Assembly: GCA_963854835.1 (NCBI GenBank)
Contig: OY978526.1
Location: forward strand, 37,176,501-37,240,500
Direction of reading: 5' to 3'
From: Megamerina dolium
Lineage: Eukaryota > Arthropoda > Insecta > Diptera > Megamerinidae
DNA length: 64,000 nucleotides
Every line of letters starts with the position of its first letter. Within the stretch, counting starts at the first letter, position 1. Shown here one piece after another: positions 22,731 through 35,661 of the stretch. The notes below the pieces were generated by a model. The model was not told the DNA's origin. It worked only from the letters and a program-made list of their open reading frames with translations, and made no database searches. The position numbers and the translations under genes are program-made.

Positions 22731-24399
22731 AAAAACTCAGTTTCGATAATGAAGTTTTGCGCATATTCTCAAGAGAAAGCGTTTGCTTACAATAAACGAT
22801 GTATAATAATTGACTGTAAAATGCTTGATTTTATAGCTTAATATATAGATTTCAGATTTCAGATTTGATCAAGTACACAGATCTCAAACCGCTTTGGAGC
22901 AGAATAGAAACCAACTTTTTCAGAGTAAGATGCACACGCTGAATCATAAACCGTATGCAGAAGTTATTTTAAAAAATGTTTTTATCATCCAAAGAGATTA
23001 TTTAAAAATTTTGTTTTTAACCCAATTACTGCATACAGTTTTTCCGCAATATCCCAGAAACAAGAGCTGATTGAGCATATAAAAATGATGGTGATGATTC
23101 CAATGTGTCACAATAAAATGTGATAATTGCAAATTGAAAATCCTTCTACCTAGCAAATTATTAAATATTATTAAGTAGTAGTTAGCGTATATGATTTTAT
23201 ATAAACGTAACTTCCTCACACTACATTCTGTCACTCCTCATACATACACCATTAACTAATGGGAGAGAGAGAAAGACAAAAGCAATAATATTTAATTAAT
23301 AATTATTAATATAGTAAATTGAATTAAATAAAACAAATGTGTTTCTCAATGAATTATAACGACTCGTGCAAAATCACACTCGCCGCTGGAAATAAATTTT
23401 ACATAATAATAACAATAAACATAATAACAATAAACGAGAGTAGACCACAATATATTTATTTTTAATAGGTATCAACAATTCCGAATTTTAATAATGCAAT
23501 CAATTAACAAGCATACACACATTTCAATCAAACAGAAATAAATACAATGTAAACATGTGTATAATGATTTAAATTATTCAAATATTGTACGAATAAAATT
23601 GACATGGTAAATACACTTTAATGGGAGGAGTCCCTCAAAACAGCAAGCAACATGAATTACTCTATCTATTTACTTGAGAGTGTGACGAGCAAATTCACCA
23701 CAACGAACCACCGACGGTAGATTTTCATTGATTCCGCTTTGTACTATGTTTTTCACCATACTAGCGTGTGGCTGTGTGTTGCTTGTGTGCCATCATTGTT
23801 CTCGCCTCTCGCTCTCTGAGAGAATTCAGAGAAGCACAAGCATGGCGTCAACACAATGATCATGACGCTACCTGTTTGTTTGTTTGCCAGCCAGCCTGCT
23901 GCATTTACACCATTTATGCGACTGAAAGAGACAGCATATAAATAAGCATGGCTGCCGTTGGTATGAGTCAACAACAAGTATGGTGAAAATGAATGCATAC
24001 ACATGTGTACCAACATGTGCAAACACGAGAAGTGTACAGTATATTTTAAAGAGAGTAAACAGAAGAGAAAGAATGAAAGACAAATTACATCCAAACATAC
24101 CGTACATACACATGAATATCTTGCAGTAATATGCGATCAACAACTAACTGACTACAATACAATAGTCGCAGCATTGGTATAGTCATCATACCTAAGTGGG
24201 ATGTTAACTCTAAGGTACAACCTACTTATTCACCATCTCATGCTCATACAATGTTAGTATGGGTCTGAGTAATGTATATCAACAAACAACACAACATCAA
24301 CAATTAATGCAAGACAATTGCAAATGTAAAGCATTAAAAATAGACAAAAACAAAAAATGTCTTCAGAAATACATAACCAACCACACATAAAAAACAAAA

Positions 24400-24430
<31 letters not shown>

Positions 24431-25642
24431 CAACATCATCATATTTTTATTTAGGTATTCAGTGTTGTTGTTGTTATTGCTGTTGTCTTTACTGTTGACA
24501 TTTTTTCGTTCAACATCAATTTATTATCATTTGAAATAATAAAATAAACAATTACAAATGCAATAAAATTTTGTTGTAGTTGTTGTTCTTGTTTTTCACG
24601 ATTTCATTTCAATATTTTGATATTTGGTTTTGCTTAGTTTTGGTTTTTTTTTTTTTATATTTTTATTTTATTTTTTATTATATATTCAATTATATTGTCA
24701 TCGTTGCTGTTGTTGTTGTTGTTGTTGTTGTTATTGTAGTTGCTATTATTATTACTGTTGCTGCTGTTGCATTTATAGTTGTGCTTAACTATTTCAATAA
24801 ACGGTTCTTATATTTATTTCTGTGTGTGTATGTGTGTGTGTATCTTTATACATACACATATCTATGTACATATGTATGTGTGTATTCATGAGTATTAATG
24901 TTGTCATCGTTAGTTTGTTAACAACATTTATTGTTTCATTGATCTTTTTACGCCCAGTTTTAATGGTCACAAACGATCATTAAAATGAATTACGAGTCTT
25001 TAAAACAACAACAACAACAACGAAGTACTTAAATACAAAAAATACACTTATTCACACACACACACACACACACAAATATACGTACATATACAAATAAAAA
25101 GTTGTTATTATTGTTTTGTTGTGGTTGCTGATATTGTTGTTGTTGTTGTTGTTGTTATTGTCTTGTACGTGCGTAATGTAGGTGAAATTATTATTGCTAA
25201 TATAAAATATTTTGTAGCGTCATAAAATTAAAAAGAATATATGTATGTATATCGCACACAGACACACTAGCAAAATTATATCTACGTATATATGGATGTA
25301 TGCATATGTAGCTACAGACATTTGTTTGCACACATGCACACTCGTATATATTTTTAAGGCTTAATTTAATTTTTTGACGAGTTTTTAAACGATTGTAAAT
25401 TTAATGCGGTATTGTAGTTGTAGGTATTGTGGTTGTCTGATTTGCTTCTTTGCTGCTTCTATTTATTTTTGCTTTCTTGCTTTATGCTATTATTATTGTA
25501 GTTGTATTTGGGATTTTAATGTACAACATTTTATGATGAGTTTGCTATTTGCCGTTGCAGTTGTTATTACCGCCTGTTGATGCTGTTGCAGTTGAGTGAA
25601 TGAATTATGACAAGTAGCCATTGCAGCAGAAGCAGCACAATG

Positions 25643-25674
<32 letters not shown>

Positions 25675-27651
25675 CATCTATCTCTTGCTCTCTGTTTGAA
25701 TGTGTGAAAGCGCATAAAAGGTATCTATAGAAATTTATTGCACATTTAATTGCCATTACCCATTTATGTTGGTGTGTGTGTGTACATATATTGCCGGCGG
25801 GCATATGTCAACGCACATTAAAATGTGTAAATCGTTCATCAAAACTATAATTTGTGTATTACCACTCATCACATCGTTGGTGATTGTATTTGTATAAAAT
25901 AATTTCAATTCAAAAGAGGTGAATGTCATGTCGAATGTATGAGCGATTAACAATAGAGTAACAAACACACACACACACACCAAATAATGCATAATAAATC
26001 ATAATAATCAAGCATGCCAGAACGACGACGCCGACGACGATAACGACGACCAATTAAAACACTTCTGACAAATATCTGCAAGTGGCATGCCAATGAAGGT
26101 TGCCATCATCAAGGTACACAAAGCGATGGTAAAGTTAATGTGAGACGAAGGATGCAGTGTGTAGCTCTCGTGCTCATAATTATTGCACTTAAATTCAATT
26201 TTATTTGATTTTGCAACTGCTACTGTTACTATTACTTAATATTGTTATTACCATTATTATTGTTGTTGCTGCTGTTGCTGTTTCATTTCACACAAATTTA
26301 CACTCACCCGTTCACCCCTCTTTGTCTCCCTCACAATTTGATTGCATTGTAAAACAATTATCACCTGTTGCATGCGAAATCATTATGTTGAGAGTGCGCG
26401 CGTAATATCACAAGAAGGCCACTTGCGGCAAAGGCGCGACGTGCGAGTGTGTGAGTGACTTTTTTGAAGCGCAGCTCTGCTGCTTCGCACATTTAACATT
26501 TAAGACTTGCCATAAAAATGTATAAAACATCAAAACAACCATAAATCCTTATGGTTCATGGATTTATTACACACTGCGCCATTCATCCATTCATTCATAC
26601 CTATACATACACACATTTATACACAAGTATAGTAAGTAGGATTTCTTTATTTTTTTTTATGAGAATTTCCTCATTTTTTCTGTGAGAATTTGTTGAATTT
26701 TTTTCTTTTCTTTACACCCACTCTTCATGTACAATTACATACCTACATAAATATAATTCGATGCGATTGATTGATTGATTGCAAGCAACATATCGATTAC
26801 AGCTTGTAATATACATTGTGTAGTTGATCATTGTCGCCCTCATCCTCCATTTCTCCTTCTTCTTTTTTCTTTTCTCATTGTTGATATTATTGAATAAATG
26901 CATAAAATATTTTGATTTAAGTGGGCAGGCAAGAAAGTCGAAATTTCGTATTTATGATTTCCTAATACAATATTAACCTGTGCACTTACTATTGATATTG
27001 AGGTTACTGTTGATATTTTGGTTTGGGGAAAAACAGCGAATTCAATCAGCACTTCGCTCACAATTCGTTTTGAGTCGTTGTATATGGAACCAGTGACCGT
27101 AATCATAATGACAATATTCAAAAATGGACATTTAATAATTAGTTTATGATTTTAATTTTTTAGTTCAACGATAATATAATTATTGCTTTATTTTTAAATT
27201 CTCTTCAAGAATAAATATTTTTTTTCTGGCATAGAAGATTTTTCTTAGTTATATTTATTTATTTATTTATAATTTTTTTTGCTCGGGAATAAGTATTTTT
27301 TGTTTGTTATTGCGAGCACGGCGAAATTGATTTTTATTATATTTGCCATTAAATCCTCATTAGCGCTTAATGTTGTTTATTTCTAGTTAATTGATACACG
27401 ACAATTTTGCAAAAAAAAACTCGCCAAAAAATATGAAACAAAGAATTCTATCCTTGATGAAAGAAAATAAAAATCAAACAATAGTTTTTACTCTTCAAGA
27501 AAATCATAAAAATCTATAAATAATAATTAATTTTAATTTTTCGCTTAACACTTACTTACTTAGCATTTTTTACTGATTCCAACAGTGGGTTCTTTTGGTA
27601 TACTCAGACATTTAAATTTTTTAAAATAATAATTGCTTGTGGTTCCTGAAT
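22731..27651. other. Gene-free interval dense in microsatellites
   Basis: No gene was supported. Simple repeats include AAT (about 24,399-24,432), GTT (24,704-24,732 and 25,133-25,156), CA (25,054-25,074 and 25,965-25,981), a 33-base TC run (25,642-25,674) and CAA near 25,008. Open frames here are translations of these repeats. Confidence 0.6.
25642..25674. repeat. TC dinucleotide microsatellite
   Basis: TCTCTC runs with one G interruption. It is the longest pyrimidine repeat in the window. Confidence 0.85.
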
Positions 27652-27995
27652 AAAACTAAAATAAGTAAAAAAATAAACATTTGGCACTTAAGGCCCCTAA
27701 GGGCTCTTTGGCTGAGCTTCTCTTCCATTACTGATGTGCGTCTTAAATTTTGGATAGCATTAGAAGGTGTGTGTAGAAGGGACTTTCTTATTTTGCTGAG
27801 CTTTGTCACAGAGTTCTTTTTTTAGAAGCTTTTCCATGGCAAATCGTTACTGTCAGAAGACAGGTGGGTACCGTTCGAAAGAAAAATCCTTTCGATATTA
27901 AATTTGTTATGCTTCAGCCGGGGATTGAACCCACGATCTACAGATCAGAAGGTCAACACACTAACCACTGAGCTACGGCACCCACAAAACTAAAA
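27652..27995 (-). repeat. SINE copy with two internal deletions and short TSD
   Basis: The minus-strand SINE head GGGTGCCGTAGCTCAGTGG lies at 27,984 descending and the A-rich end at about 27,665. The block with GCCGGTTCCGAACGGCAG and part of the CCGACAGTAACAAC/GGCAAGCAATTGG region are missing. AAAACTAAAA is present at 27,652-27,661 and again at 27,986-27,995, a plausible target-site duplication. Confidence 0.88.
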
Positions 27996-28394
27996 AAACC
28001 CGTATTATTAATTTGAAGTTACAGACGTGACATTCGTATGCATAAATATAAAGTTAACATAAAGACAAATGGAAGGATGAATAAATACAATATATTTTGA
28101 TTGTTGTGCACAGTATTATATTTTTGCGAAAAATTTATCTGCTGATATCTTAAAATATAGTGCTCATTTAGGTCTACAAAACAACCATAAACAACCGATG
28201 TAAGCCATCTAGTGTAGCCATGTAGCCTCGTGAGCAAGCAAATTTGTCACACTTGGAACATCAATAATCCAAAAATGCGGATTATGGGATGGAAGCTTAA
28301 TAGGGCAATACTTCTAAAATCGAAAAAATGGGACTTTAACCGATACCATCGATTTATGGAAGGAAGTGTTCGGTGGCACTAACCTACACTAGAC
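27996..28394. other. Gene-free interval, possibly degraded transposon
   Basis: Nothing could be assigned. The part near 28,250-28,390 may belong to the transposase relic that follows, but no motif shows it. Confidence 0.4.
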
Positions 28395-28640
28395 TGCAAA
28401 ATTCCGTGATTTAACGACTCCGGATTATGTTTTGTGGGGCCATCCTAAGACATTGGTATTTGTCGTTCTGTATTATAAGCCAATTACGAAATTGCATTGG
28501 AGTTTTTCTTCTTCTTCTTTTTCTACATGTTATATCCAGAGCTTACTGGCGATTTGAAAACAATGTTCAATATCAAACATTAAACATGTAATGAGAGAAG
28601 CACTCAATACTAAAAGTGATTGGATTGTGTAAATAGGTAT
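28395..28640 (+). pseudogene. DDE transposase C-terminal scrap
   Basis: At about 28,402-28,465 one plus frame reads KFRDLTTPDYVLWGHPKTLV. It matches the WPPRSCDLTPLDYFLWGxxKSLVY block, which holds the last catalytic Asp of the DUF4817-type DDE transposase family also seen at 29,960-30,560. A TTCTTC-rich patch interrupts the following part. The Asp equivalents in RDLTTPDY are kept, but no surrounding domain is intact. Confidence 0.5.
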
Positions 28641-29959
28641 CTACCTAGTACATTTGAATGTTAACGCATGCCTTTATGAAGCATCGTGACTGTGGGTTAT
28701 GAATTATGATAAAAGTAACACAAAAAAGAAGACAAATCAAAATTAGATGTCCTACCGTTTTTGTGTTCAAATTTCAATTTTGCGTTGCTTTTCTATTTTA
28801 AACAATAAATAAATTCATTGTCTACGGTACACTGGTAGTATGACACAACAGCAATAACAGCTCATAAATAGTAAACAATAGAGATAACTAAAGTAACAAG
28901 CCGATCACATGCATGATTCTTTTCTACCGTACGTATGTACATAGGTATGGCTGCAAACGCTTTAGAGTTTTCAATGGAATGCATTCAAATGTATGCATAC
29001 TATAACTACATACATATGCATACATATTTCGTACTATGACACAAACAGAAAAATTATCATAAAACGAGTAAGAAATAAATAAAATATGTAAGTATGTAGA
29101 ATGAAGAAGCGATCCCTTTGACTCATAAAACAACAACAACAACAACAACAAGAGCAGCAGCAGCAACAGTCAGCACCACCACGACAAGAGATATGGAAAA
29201 AATGTCTAAATTTGAATTTTGTCGCACACGTTTGTACCCTGTTTTGTTGTTATTGATTTTATTGTTGTTATTGTTGTTATTACTGCTGCTATTAGTATTG
29301 TAAAATGCACAGTTTGGGCCTTCTTTTTCGTGTTTTCTTTTTTGAAAATGCACATTTTTATTGCATCACATGTCGAGCATAATATTGTATAATGAAAGGG
29401 TTTAAGCGTGCAATAGCAACAGCAATATCATACAGCAGCATCATTGGCAGGTCATGCTCTAATTGTTGTTGTTGCTGTTGTTATTGTTGGTATTGTTGTA
29501 ATACGAGAAGAGTGCCCGTTTATGCAGGAGACACAAACATCAGCACAGACTACGTTTTCAATGGAAATTTATGCGGTTCGATGTTCGAAATGCATTAGTC
29601 ACAAAAACAAATTGAACATGGCAAATGGCTAGAGATTCGAAGTCGATATTTTTTTTTGTTTCAAATACCTACATTGCTTCAACTTCAACAATGATGCCCA
29701 GTATACAATTTGAGTTTAAAATGCTTTAGTTCCGTAATTTGAATTTGAAATATTATTAGTAAGAGGAACTTCTTCTGAACACATATTCTCTATGAGTCGT
29801 TTAATATTCCGATTTCGCAACGAATAATGAAAACTTATACGAATTAAAATTCTGAATCATACGCTTCTTTCTGAATCATACAATATTTTGAGAATGACAA
29901 TTTTTTCCTCTCCACATTTTGACCTATGCTGAACGAAGTAAATCTCTTTATATCGTTAC
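28641..29959. other. Gene-free interval with facing CAA and GTT runs
   Basis: A CAA run at about 29,127-29,151 and GTT/ATT runs at about 29,243-29,290 and 29,463-29,497 dominate. Open frames over them (for example 29,118-29,353 on both strands) are repeat translations. Confidence 0.55.
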
Positions 29960-30560
29960 ACTGGGAAAAATTGGAAACTTGATTCGACTTGATTATGTGC
30001 ATTTTGTCCGAAATGAAGCACTCAACGCGTGTATAAAGTTTGACCTACCAATAAACAGCACTTACGATTCCAGTCATTGTATTACACGTGCCGACGAAAA
30101 TTTGACAGCCATCGCCATGGGGTGTGCAACTCAATCCATTAATATCGATCAGCCATTGATCTCAGCAACGCGACTTTTCACGCCTGATGAGAATTTTGCG
30201 CAAGAGTCTCAAATTATTGGCTAACAAGTTCCAATTTACTTAGGAATTAAATGCAAACGACCATTCGCTTCGTTAAAGGTTCTCCGTAGTCACTGGTGAT
30301 CGAAAAATCCACACTTAAATATTGGTGGCATCTTTGACTCATTTTGTTCGAAAATTTTGCGGGAAAGCCATTTCAGTCAACGGCGAGCACTACAGAGCCA
30401 CGTTTACCGACTTTTTGTGGGCTGAAATTGAAGACATGTATCAAATAATCGATCTTTTGCACGCCAAGTTCAGCAATTGTGTTATCAGCCATCTGGGCGA
30501 TGCCAATTGAACTTCTTGGAGATGTGATTTGACCCGCTTGAATGATTGAATAAAAAAACA
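29960..30560 (+). pseudogene. DDE transposase relic (same family as 11,938 and 38,083)
   Basis: Several frames in order carry family blocks. RADENLTAIA (about 30,090) matches the RTEENIAAV region. RLMRILRKSLKLLANKFQFT (about 30,178-30,236) matches the TTLWRILRKDLxLxxYKVQL block, followed by ELNANDH. ISVNGEHYRATFTDFLW (about 30,376-30,425) matches VTVNGERYRAMITDFLW. FSNCVISHLGDAN then SWRCDLTRL (about 30,470-30,535) matches the ISRxGDVNWPPRSCDLTPLD block. The segment holding the earlier catalytic residues (IIFSDEAHF and FQQDGATCHT) is missing. It is clearly dead. Confidence 0.65.
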
Positions 30561-32814
30561 ATTTATAATACACTAAACCCTACTTCCTCATTGCCTTCAT
30601 CCAGGCACCTCGGAGACATGCCATTACTCAACTAGCTCAAGCCATAAAAACATTAATATACAACAAATTACCAGCAATTACATCTCCACCAACCTCCAAT
30701 TTTTTACTGCTTGTACTAGTAACTTTCTGCCTCCATCTTCTTGGTTAGGTTTGCTGATTAATTGCTCAGCATGTACTATTCAGGAGTACTGCTTGAACTA
30801 GTAACTTTCTGCCACCATCTTCTTGGTTAGCTTTGTTGATTAATTGCTCAGCATGTACTATTTCAGAGTTCTTGTGTAGTCAGCGCTCTTTATGTGCCAG
30901 TTCCATTTGTACCACAGAAAGTAGATGCATGGATGTGTATGATATTTTGGATTTATTCAAGTACAAGTTGACTATTTTCTGTAGCACTTTATTCACGAGC
31001 CAGCTTTGAGTGACCCTCACAATTGAAATCCCATCCAGATTATAACGGCACTTGACAATAATTATACATTCCTCTTTGTCGAGTCATATCAGTATATTGC
31101 GATTTATTAATGGTTTATTATCTTTTGTGTAATTCCGAACATTCACTTGGCTTAACAACTTTTAATTCCAATCTCCAATCTCTCCCATTCAATTTTTTCC
31201 ATTTCATCATCTCAAAATTCTCTCCAAATTGTTAGTTGGGTTATTATCGCACATACAAAACATACCGAAACACACGATTCATGCATAGCATAGTGTTCAT
31301 TATTTAAATCCATTGCATGTTACTATAGAGCCTCCCTGGAGAGCGATAAGAGAATGCTCCTATTTATTTTTTTGTTGTTTTTTGGTTTTGCCATCTCCCT
31401 CCTCTTCTTCTCATTCTCTTAAACATACATTAGCAGAAACGTGTTCTAGCAAACGCTCCAATTGCGACGGGCGTGCATATTTTTACACAAAAATAATTTT
31501 AAAATTTAGTGAACAAGACACCGCCATTGTGCCGTGAATATCTAGCCGAACATCGTAAATTATTTGGTTACATTTTTACGTGGGTACATCTCATGCTCGT
31601 ATACTTAGTCAGTCAAATGCGTGGGACAAACACACACACGCACACACATTTATTTTTCTTCATTTACAAATTGTACAAATCGAAAACAATCATATCAATA
31701 AGACAAATCAAAAAGCTATGAAAATATATGCATACTCGTACTAACGAGATAGGAGGAAGGAGATGAAATATCACGGAGAGCGCATCAAAGAGAAAGAGAG
31801 AGAGAGAAAATTGGGTGAATAAACTGCAAACTGCAAGGAATGCATTCAGACCAGCCAACAAAGATGAAGCAAAAAAAAAGAAAAAATAGAAATAATAAAA
31901 TAAAAAAATTAAGCGGACATTAAATGCAAGACAAATTGCCAAAGAAGAAAATCATAAAACGAATGATAAATAAATAGCATGAAGGAATAAATTGCAACAA
32001 AAAAATGCGAAAAAAGCACAAGACAAAATTGTTAACAAAAAATAATAATAAAAGCCATTATTTATTTTTCAATAATAAAATGACAACAAAATACAAAAAT
32101 GCATATGTGTATGCGACCAAGTTATTATAGACATACATACATTACATACACATACACACACATATGTATTGTACACCATATGTAGATATAAATAGAATGA
32201 ACAAATAAACATGAAAATAACGGTAAACATAGCAAATTGTGATCAGAAAATAATTTATAAAAATTTAAACAACATTTAAATGTACACAAAAATAAAAAAA
32301 GGAAAATTACGAGAAGAGAATCAACAACAACAACAACCACTGTAAGGGCGTAGTTTCCCCCCTTATTTTTCAATACTAGAATTTTGATTTGCAGGTACGA
32401 TATTGCTGATAGGAGGCAAAGGGATGTCGTTAGGCTCGCCTGATGGCTTTACATCATGGATCAGGTAGCAGTTTCTCGAGGTCTTTCTTCATAATTCTAG
32501 ATTTTAAAAAAGCGTATATATCACAACTAAATAATGGAAATGAACATAACTACAAACCAAATGAACACAAAGCAGCCTCGCTTTCCTCGCCGAAATATCT
32601 GCTGTTGAGCAAGTCGCACATATGAAAGCTCCTCAGAAGAAAAGTATTTGTCACGACAATACGGCAGCAATCCATGCGCTATACGATCCGCCAATATATA
32701 ATTCGGGTATTTGTTCTTATTGTAACAACTTCGAGGGTGCCATAAAGCAGGATGAAGTGCACCGTATGGCGGATCTACGATTAGATTAGAAATGAAGCCT
32801 CACACCTCTCATCC
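30561..32814. other. Gene-free interval with an 82 bp tandem duplication
   Basis: Apart from the duplication at 30,705-30,869, no feature was recognised. CA runs occur near 31,630-31,646 and 32,150. The last 400 bases before 32,815 may include the 5' border of the large LINE, which could not be placed exactly. Confidence 0.5.
30705..30869. repeat. 82 bp tandem duplication
   Basis: The unit at 30,705-30,786 (starting TACTGCTTGTACTAGTAACT) is repeated at 30,787-30,869 with a handful of substitutions and one inserted base near its end. Both copies contain CCATCTTCTTGGTTAG and GATTAATTGCTCAGCATGTA. No reading frame runs through both. Confidence 0.92.
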
Positions 32815-32857
32815 TGAATCTCCCTCTCACCTACACGTGGTGGCACTGTTAACCCTG

Positions 32858-32884
32858 ATTGGAGATTGGGTACCCAACCCCAAT
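32858..32884. repeat. Palindrome in the LINE 5' leader
   Basis: TTGGGTACCCAA (32,866-32,877) is a perfect 12-base palindrome. It is flanked by ATTGG at 32,858-32,862 and CCAAT at 32,880-32,884, giving an imperfect stem. It lies about 250 bases upstream of the ORF1 reading frame. A structural role in the leader RNA is only a guess. Confidence 0.6.
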
Positions 32885-33135
32885 GGAAAAGAAGGGAACA
32901 GACGAAAAGGGTGATCCCCTAAGCCGGGATAGCACGTGTCCATCGGCTTGATGTTTGCAGTTAGGGGTTAACATACTGTATTTTAGCGTTGCACCTCACT
33001 GATACCTGCCCGCCTCAGTGAGTAACCGTGGGCTTATCGTGTTATTGGGGGCTATGACACGACGGACCTTCCTTTCCCCCACCAAAAATTAATAAACTAG
33101 CAGGTTCACAGACTGCTTCTCAACTGGCGGATCAG

Positions 33136-34460
33136 GTGGAACGTAATGTTCTCAACACTGAACGCCAAGTTCTAACTCCTAAACGGAGAGGACAGACGGA
33201 GGGCAAAGGCAGCAGAGACAGGAACTCTGAACCTACGCCACGAACGGTAACTGGACCCGAGAAACGGAAGGAAAGTAGAGGAACTGTGGCTGCTGAGGGT
33301 GCTTCGACATCCAAGGCCGCAACTACACAGCCCTCTATAAGTACTGGACAGAATAGGCAGCTTCCCGCTTTTGGCGCTGCAAGAAAGGCAACCGGTCTGA
33401 GTGGGGCAGGTACCAAATGGTATCTGCACTATCTCAATGAGGGCTTAACGCCCGAAGAAGCCAAACAGAAAGTGCTCAATCGCCCTAAGAGCATATCTGT
33501 TACAAGGAAGAGGGGCGCCACAGAAATCAGCCCAACTGATGGCAATGCTGCCAAGAGAAACAGGGCTTTTGACACTGCACCGGGGGTTGTGAAAAGAAAT
33601 CTGCCACGACCTGCTCCAAGACCAGAGGCGACCACCAGGAAAGCGGGTGTCAGCTACGCCAATGTCACCAAAGGCGTTAGACTGGCTATAATCCCGAAAT
33701 CTTACCCGGAGGTCATCCTTTCGCGCGAGGAACAACTCGAGGGGCAACTCGAAAATCTTCTGATAGAGGAGATGTTCAAGGGTTCTGAAACCGAACTTGA
33801 ATTTGATGGCATCCACTTTCGACCAGGCTTCATCTTGGTTGATTGTTCCACCGTAGCGGCTGCTGAATGGGTGAAAGTAACGATACCAAGCCTATCGGGG
33901 TGGAAGGGGACCGAGCTGACGACGTGCACTGGAGATGCTATCCCTGGTGTACATCTGATGACGGTATACCTTCCTCGAGCAGCGGGTACCGACGACAAGA
34001 AACTCCTTGATTTGATGGTAACTCAGCGCTGAGCACCAATCTCTGGAGAATCTTTAGCAGCAAAGACGAGAAGAACGGGAATCTGTTAACGATCGGCATC
34101 GATGACCAATCGCTTGAAGCGATTAAAGCCAAAGACTGCAGGGTAGCCTACAGATTTGGCAAGATCCCAGTTCATCTGCACAAGGGACGTGCACTAGGAA
34201 ATCCTCCAGACGCAGAGGCCACAACTGAGCAAAACTCAGCCGAAGCCGAGGAGATCCTAAAAGAAGTGGCAAGTGAAGTGGTTAGGAGCGAGATGCCTGC
34301 AGCCGAAGTCAGCGTTCTTGCTGTCGAAAGCGAAGACATCAACGCTATAAACCTAACAGCGCTAAGACTGACCGAAGTAGACTCCGACAGAGTACTCCTG
34401 GCAGATATCGATGATGCACTGGCGGAGAGCGATGCGAAGAAGAGAGCTGCACACCAGTAA
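33136..34460 (+). pseudogene. LINE ORF1 protein (DUF4780-like), one frameshift
   Basis: The first part (33,136-34,032) is a basic, low-complexity N-terminus with KRRGQTEGKGSRDRN and RKRGATEISPTDGNAAKRNR. It then turns into a folded-looking domain from about residue 185 (RLAIIPKSYPEVILSREEQ, then FRPGFILVDCSTVAAAEWV and GVHLMTVYLPRA). At about 34,015-34,030 the frame shifts and the protein continues as STNLWRIFSSKDEKNGNLLT and VAYRFGKIPVHLHKG to the stop at 34,458-34,460. The domain wording resembles DUF4780, found in ORF1 of insect LINEs and thought to bind RNA. The first codon shown is GTG, not a convincing start. The frame is open back to 33,058, and an ATG at 33,054 in another frame (MTRRTFLSPTKN) may be the original start. 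Confidence 0.75.
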
Positions 34461-35661
34461 CAAGGAGATGGCCAGCATTAGAGTTGCTCAAATCAATCGC
34501 CACCATGCGAGAGCCGCCTCGGCAGTCATCGCTAGAGCAACACTCAGGTCCAACCTGAGCATAGTGCTGGCCCAGGAACCTTGGGTGTTCAGGGGCCAAA
34601 TCAGAGGTTTGGCTGGATCCAATACGCAGGTAATATGGGACATTAGGTGTGTAAACCCAAGAGCTTGCATAGTACTAACAAAAAATATGAAATACTTGTG
34701 TCTTCCAGAGTTCCTTTCTAGAGATCTTGTAGCGGTGCAAATCCCGGTCAACATCAACGGGTGTACACGTGAAGTAATATTCGCATCGGGGTACCTACCG
34801 GGGGATGATGCTTGGGCCCCACCTGAGCTGATCTACAAACTGGTCGAGTACAGCGAAAGGAAGAAGCAACCTCTAATACTTGGATGTGATGCCAATGCGC
34901 ATAACGAAGCATGGGGGAGCACGTATACCAACAAGCGTGGTGAGTACCTTCTTGAATTTATCATTAGTAATAAATTAGAAATTTTAAATGTGGGAGATAC
35001 ACCAACTTTCGTAACTAGAGTACGAAAAGAAGTTCTGGATTTAACCTTAGGAAACACCTGGGGCTTTAGTCTTGTTAGGAATTGGTTAGTATCCAACAAA
35101 CCATCAATGTCTGACCACAGCATACTGAGATTTGACATAGAGGGGGAGCAATTAACGCAAAGAATTGTAAGTAATCCGAGAAAAACAAACTGGGAAAAAT
35201 ACTTAAATAATCTGAATGCAAACCTAAGACAACTATCATTAGGCGATTTCATCAGAAATGAAATACAACTAGAAACTACGGTAGAAAATTTCAATAAGAT
35301 AATTATCAACTCATATGAGGACAGTTGTCCAATAAGCAAGGTGAGCTCAACCAAGGATGTATCTTGGTGGAACAATGATCTAATGAAACTAAGAACGGAG
35401 GTTCGAAGGTTATCAAATAGATCAAAAATTACCGGGGATTGGACCGAATACAGAAGAACTCTAACATTCTATAATAAAGAGATTAGGGAAGCAAAACGCA
35501 AAAGTTTCAGAAACTTCTGCGAAAGCATTGAGCACGCCACTGAGGTGTCAAAACTCTACAAAGTGTTAGCCAAAGGCAGTAGTATATCATCCACCAACCT
35601 TAAAAAAAGGAGATGGTTCCTTCACGGAAAACGAAGAAGAAAGAGTAAAACTACTTCTTGA
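34411..35661 (+). CDS. LINE ORF2, AP endonuclease domain
   Basis: This part of ORF2 nicks target DNA to prime reverse transcription. The likely initiator is the ATG at 34,468 (MASIRVAQINRHHARAAS), since 34,411-34,467 overlaps the end of ORF1 in another frame. Endonuclease signatures, numbered from 34,411, are LAQEPW with its Glu near residue 56, CDANAHNEAWGS with Asp near 160, and SDHS near 235, all intact. After residue ~300 comes the linker to RT (EAKRKSFRNFCESIE). The frame ends falsely at KSKTTS, because a run of seven A at about 35,602-35,608 shifts it out of the family reading (DGSFTENEEERVKLLL). It overlaps the next frame by four bases only by accident of this shift. Confidence 0.88.
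   Translation: MMHWRRAMRRRELHTSNKEMASIRVAQINRHHARAASAVIARATLRSNLSIVLAQEPWVFRGQIRGLAGSNTQVIWDIRCVNPRACIVLTKNMKYLCLPEFLSRDLVAVQIPVNINGCTREVIFASGYLPGDDAWAPPELIYKLVEYSERKKQPLILGCDANAHNEAWGSTYTNKRGEYLLEFIISNKLEILNVGDTPTFVTRVRKEVLDLTLGNTWGFSLVRNWLVSNKPSMSDHSILRFDIEGEQLTQRIVSNPRKTNWEKYLNNLNANLRQLSLGDFIRNEIQLETTVENFNKIIINSYEDSCPISKVSSTKDVSWWNNDLMKLRTEVRRLSNRSKITGDWTEYRRTLTFYNKEIREAKRKSFRNFCESIEHATEVSKLYKVLAKGSSISSTNLKKRRWFLHGKRRRKSKTTS

Noticed and set aside
24580..24891. 103-codon Phe/Val-rich frame that looks like a membrane protein
   Set aside because: Encoded by T-rich and GTT repeat DNA; composition is explained by the repeats.
29118..29353. Overlapping frames on both strands
   Set aside because: Poly-Thr/Ala and poly-Leu/Val translations of CAA and GTT runs, with no domain.
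30600..30720. Possible exon (APRRHAITQLAQAIKTL in one frame)
   Set aside because: Short, with no splice-supported frame and no family recognised.
33132..33998. Minus-strand frames over the LINE ORF1 (up to 123 codons)
   Set aside because: Shadows of the GC-richer ORF1 on the plus strand.
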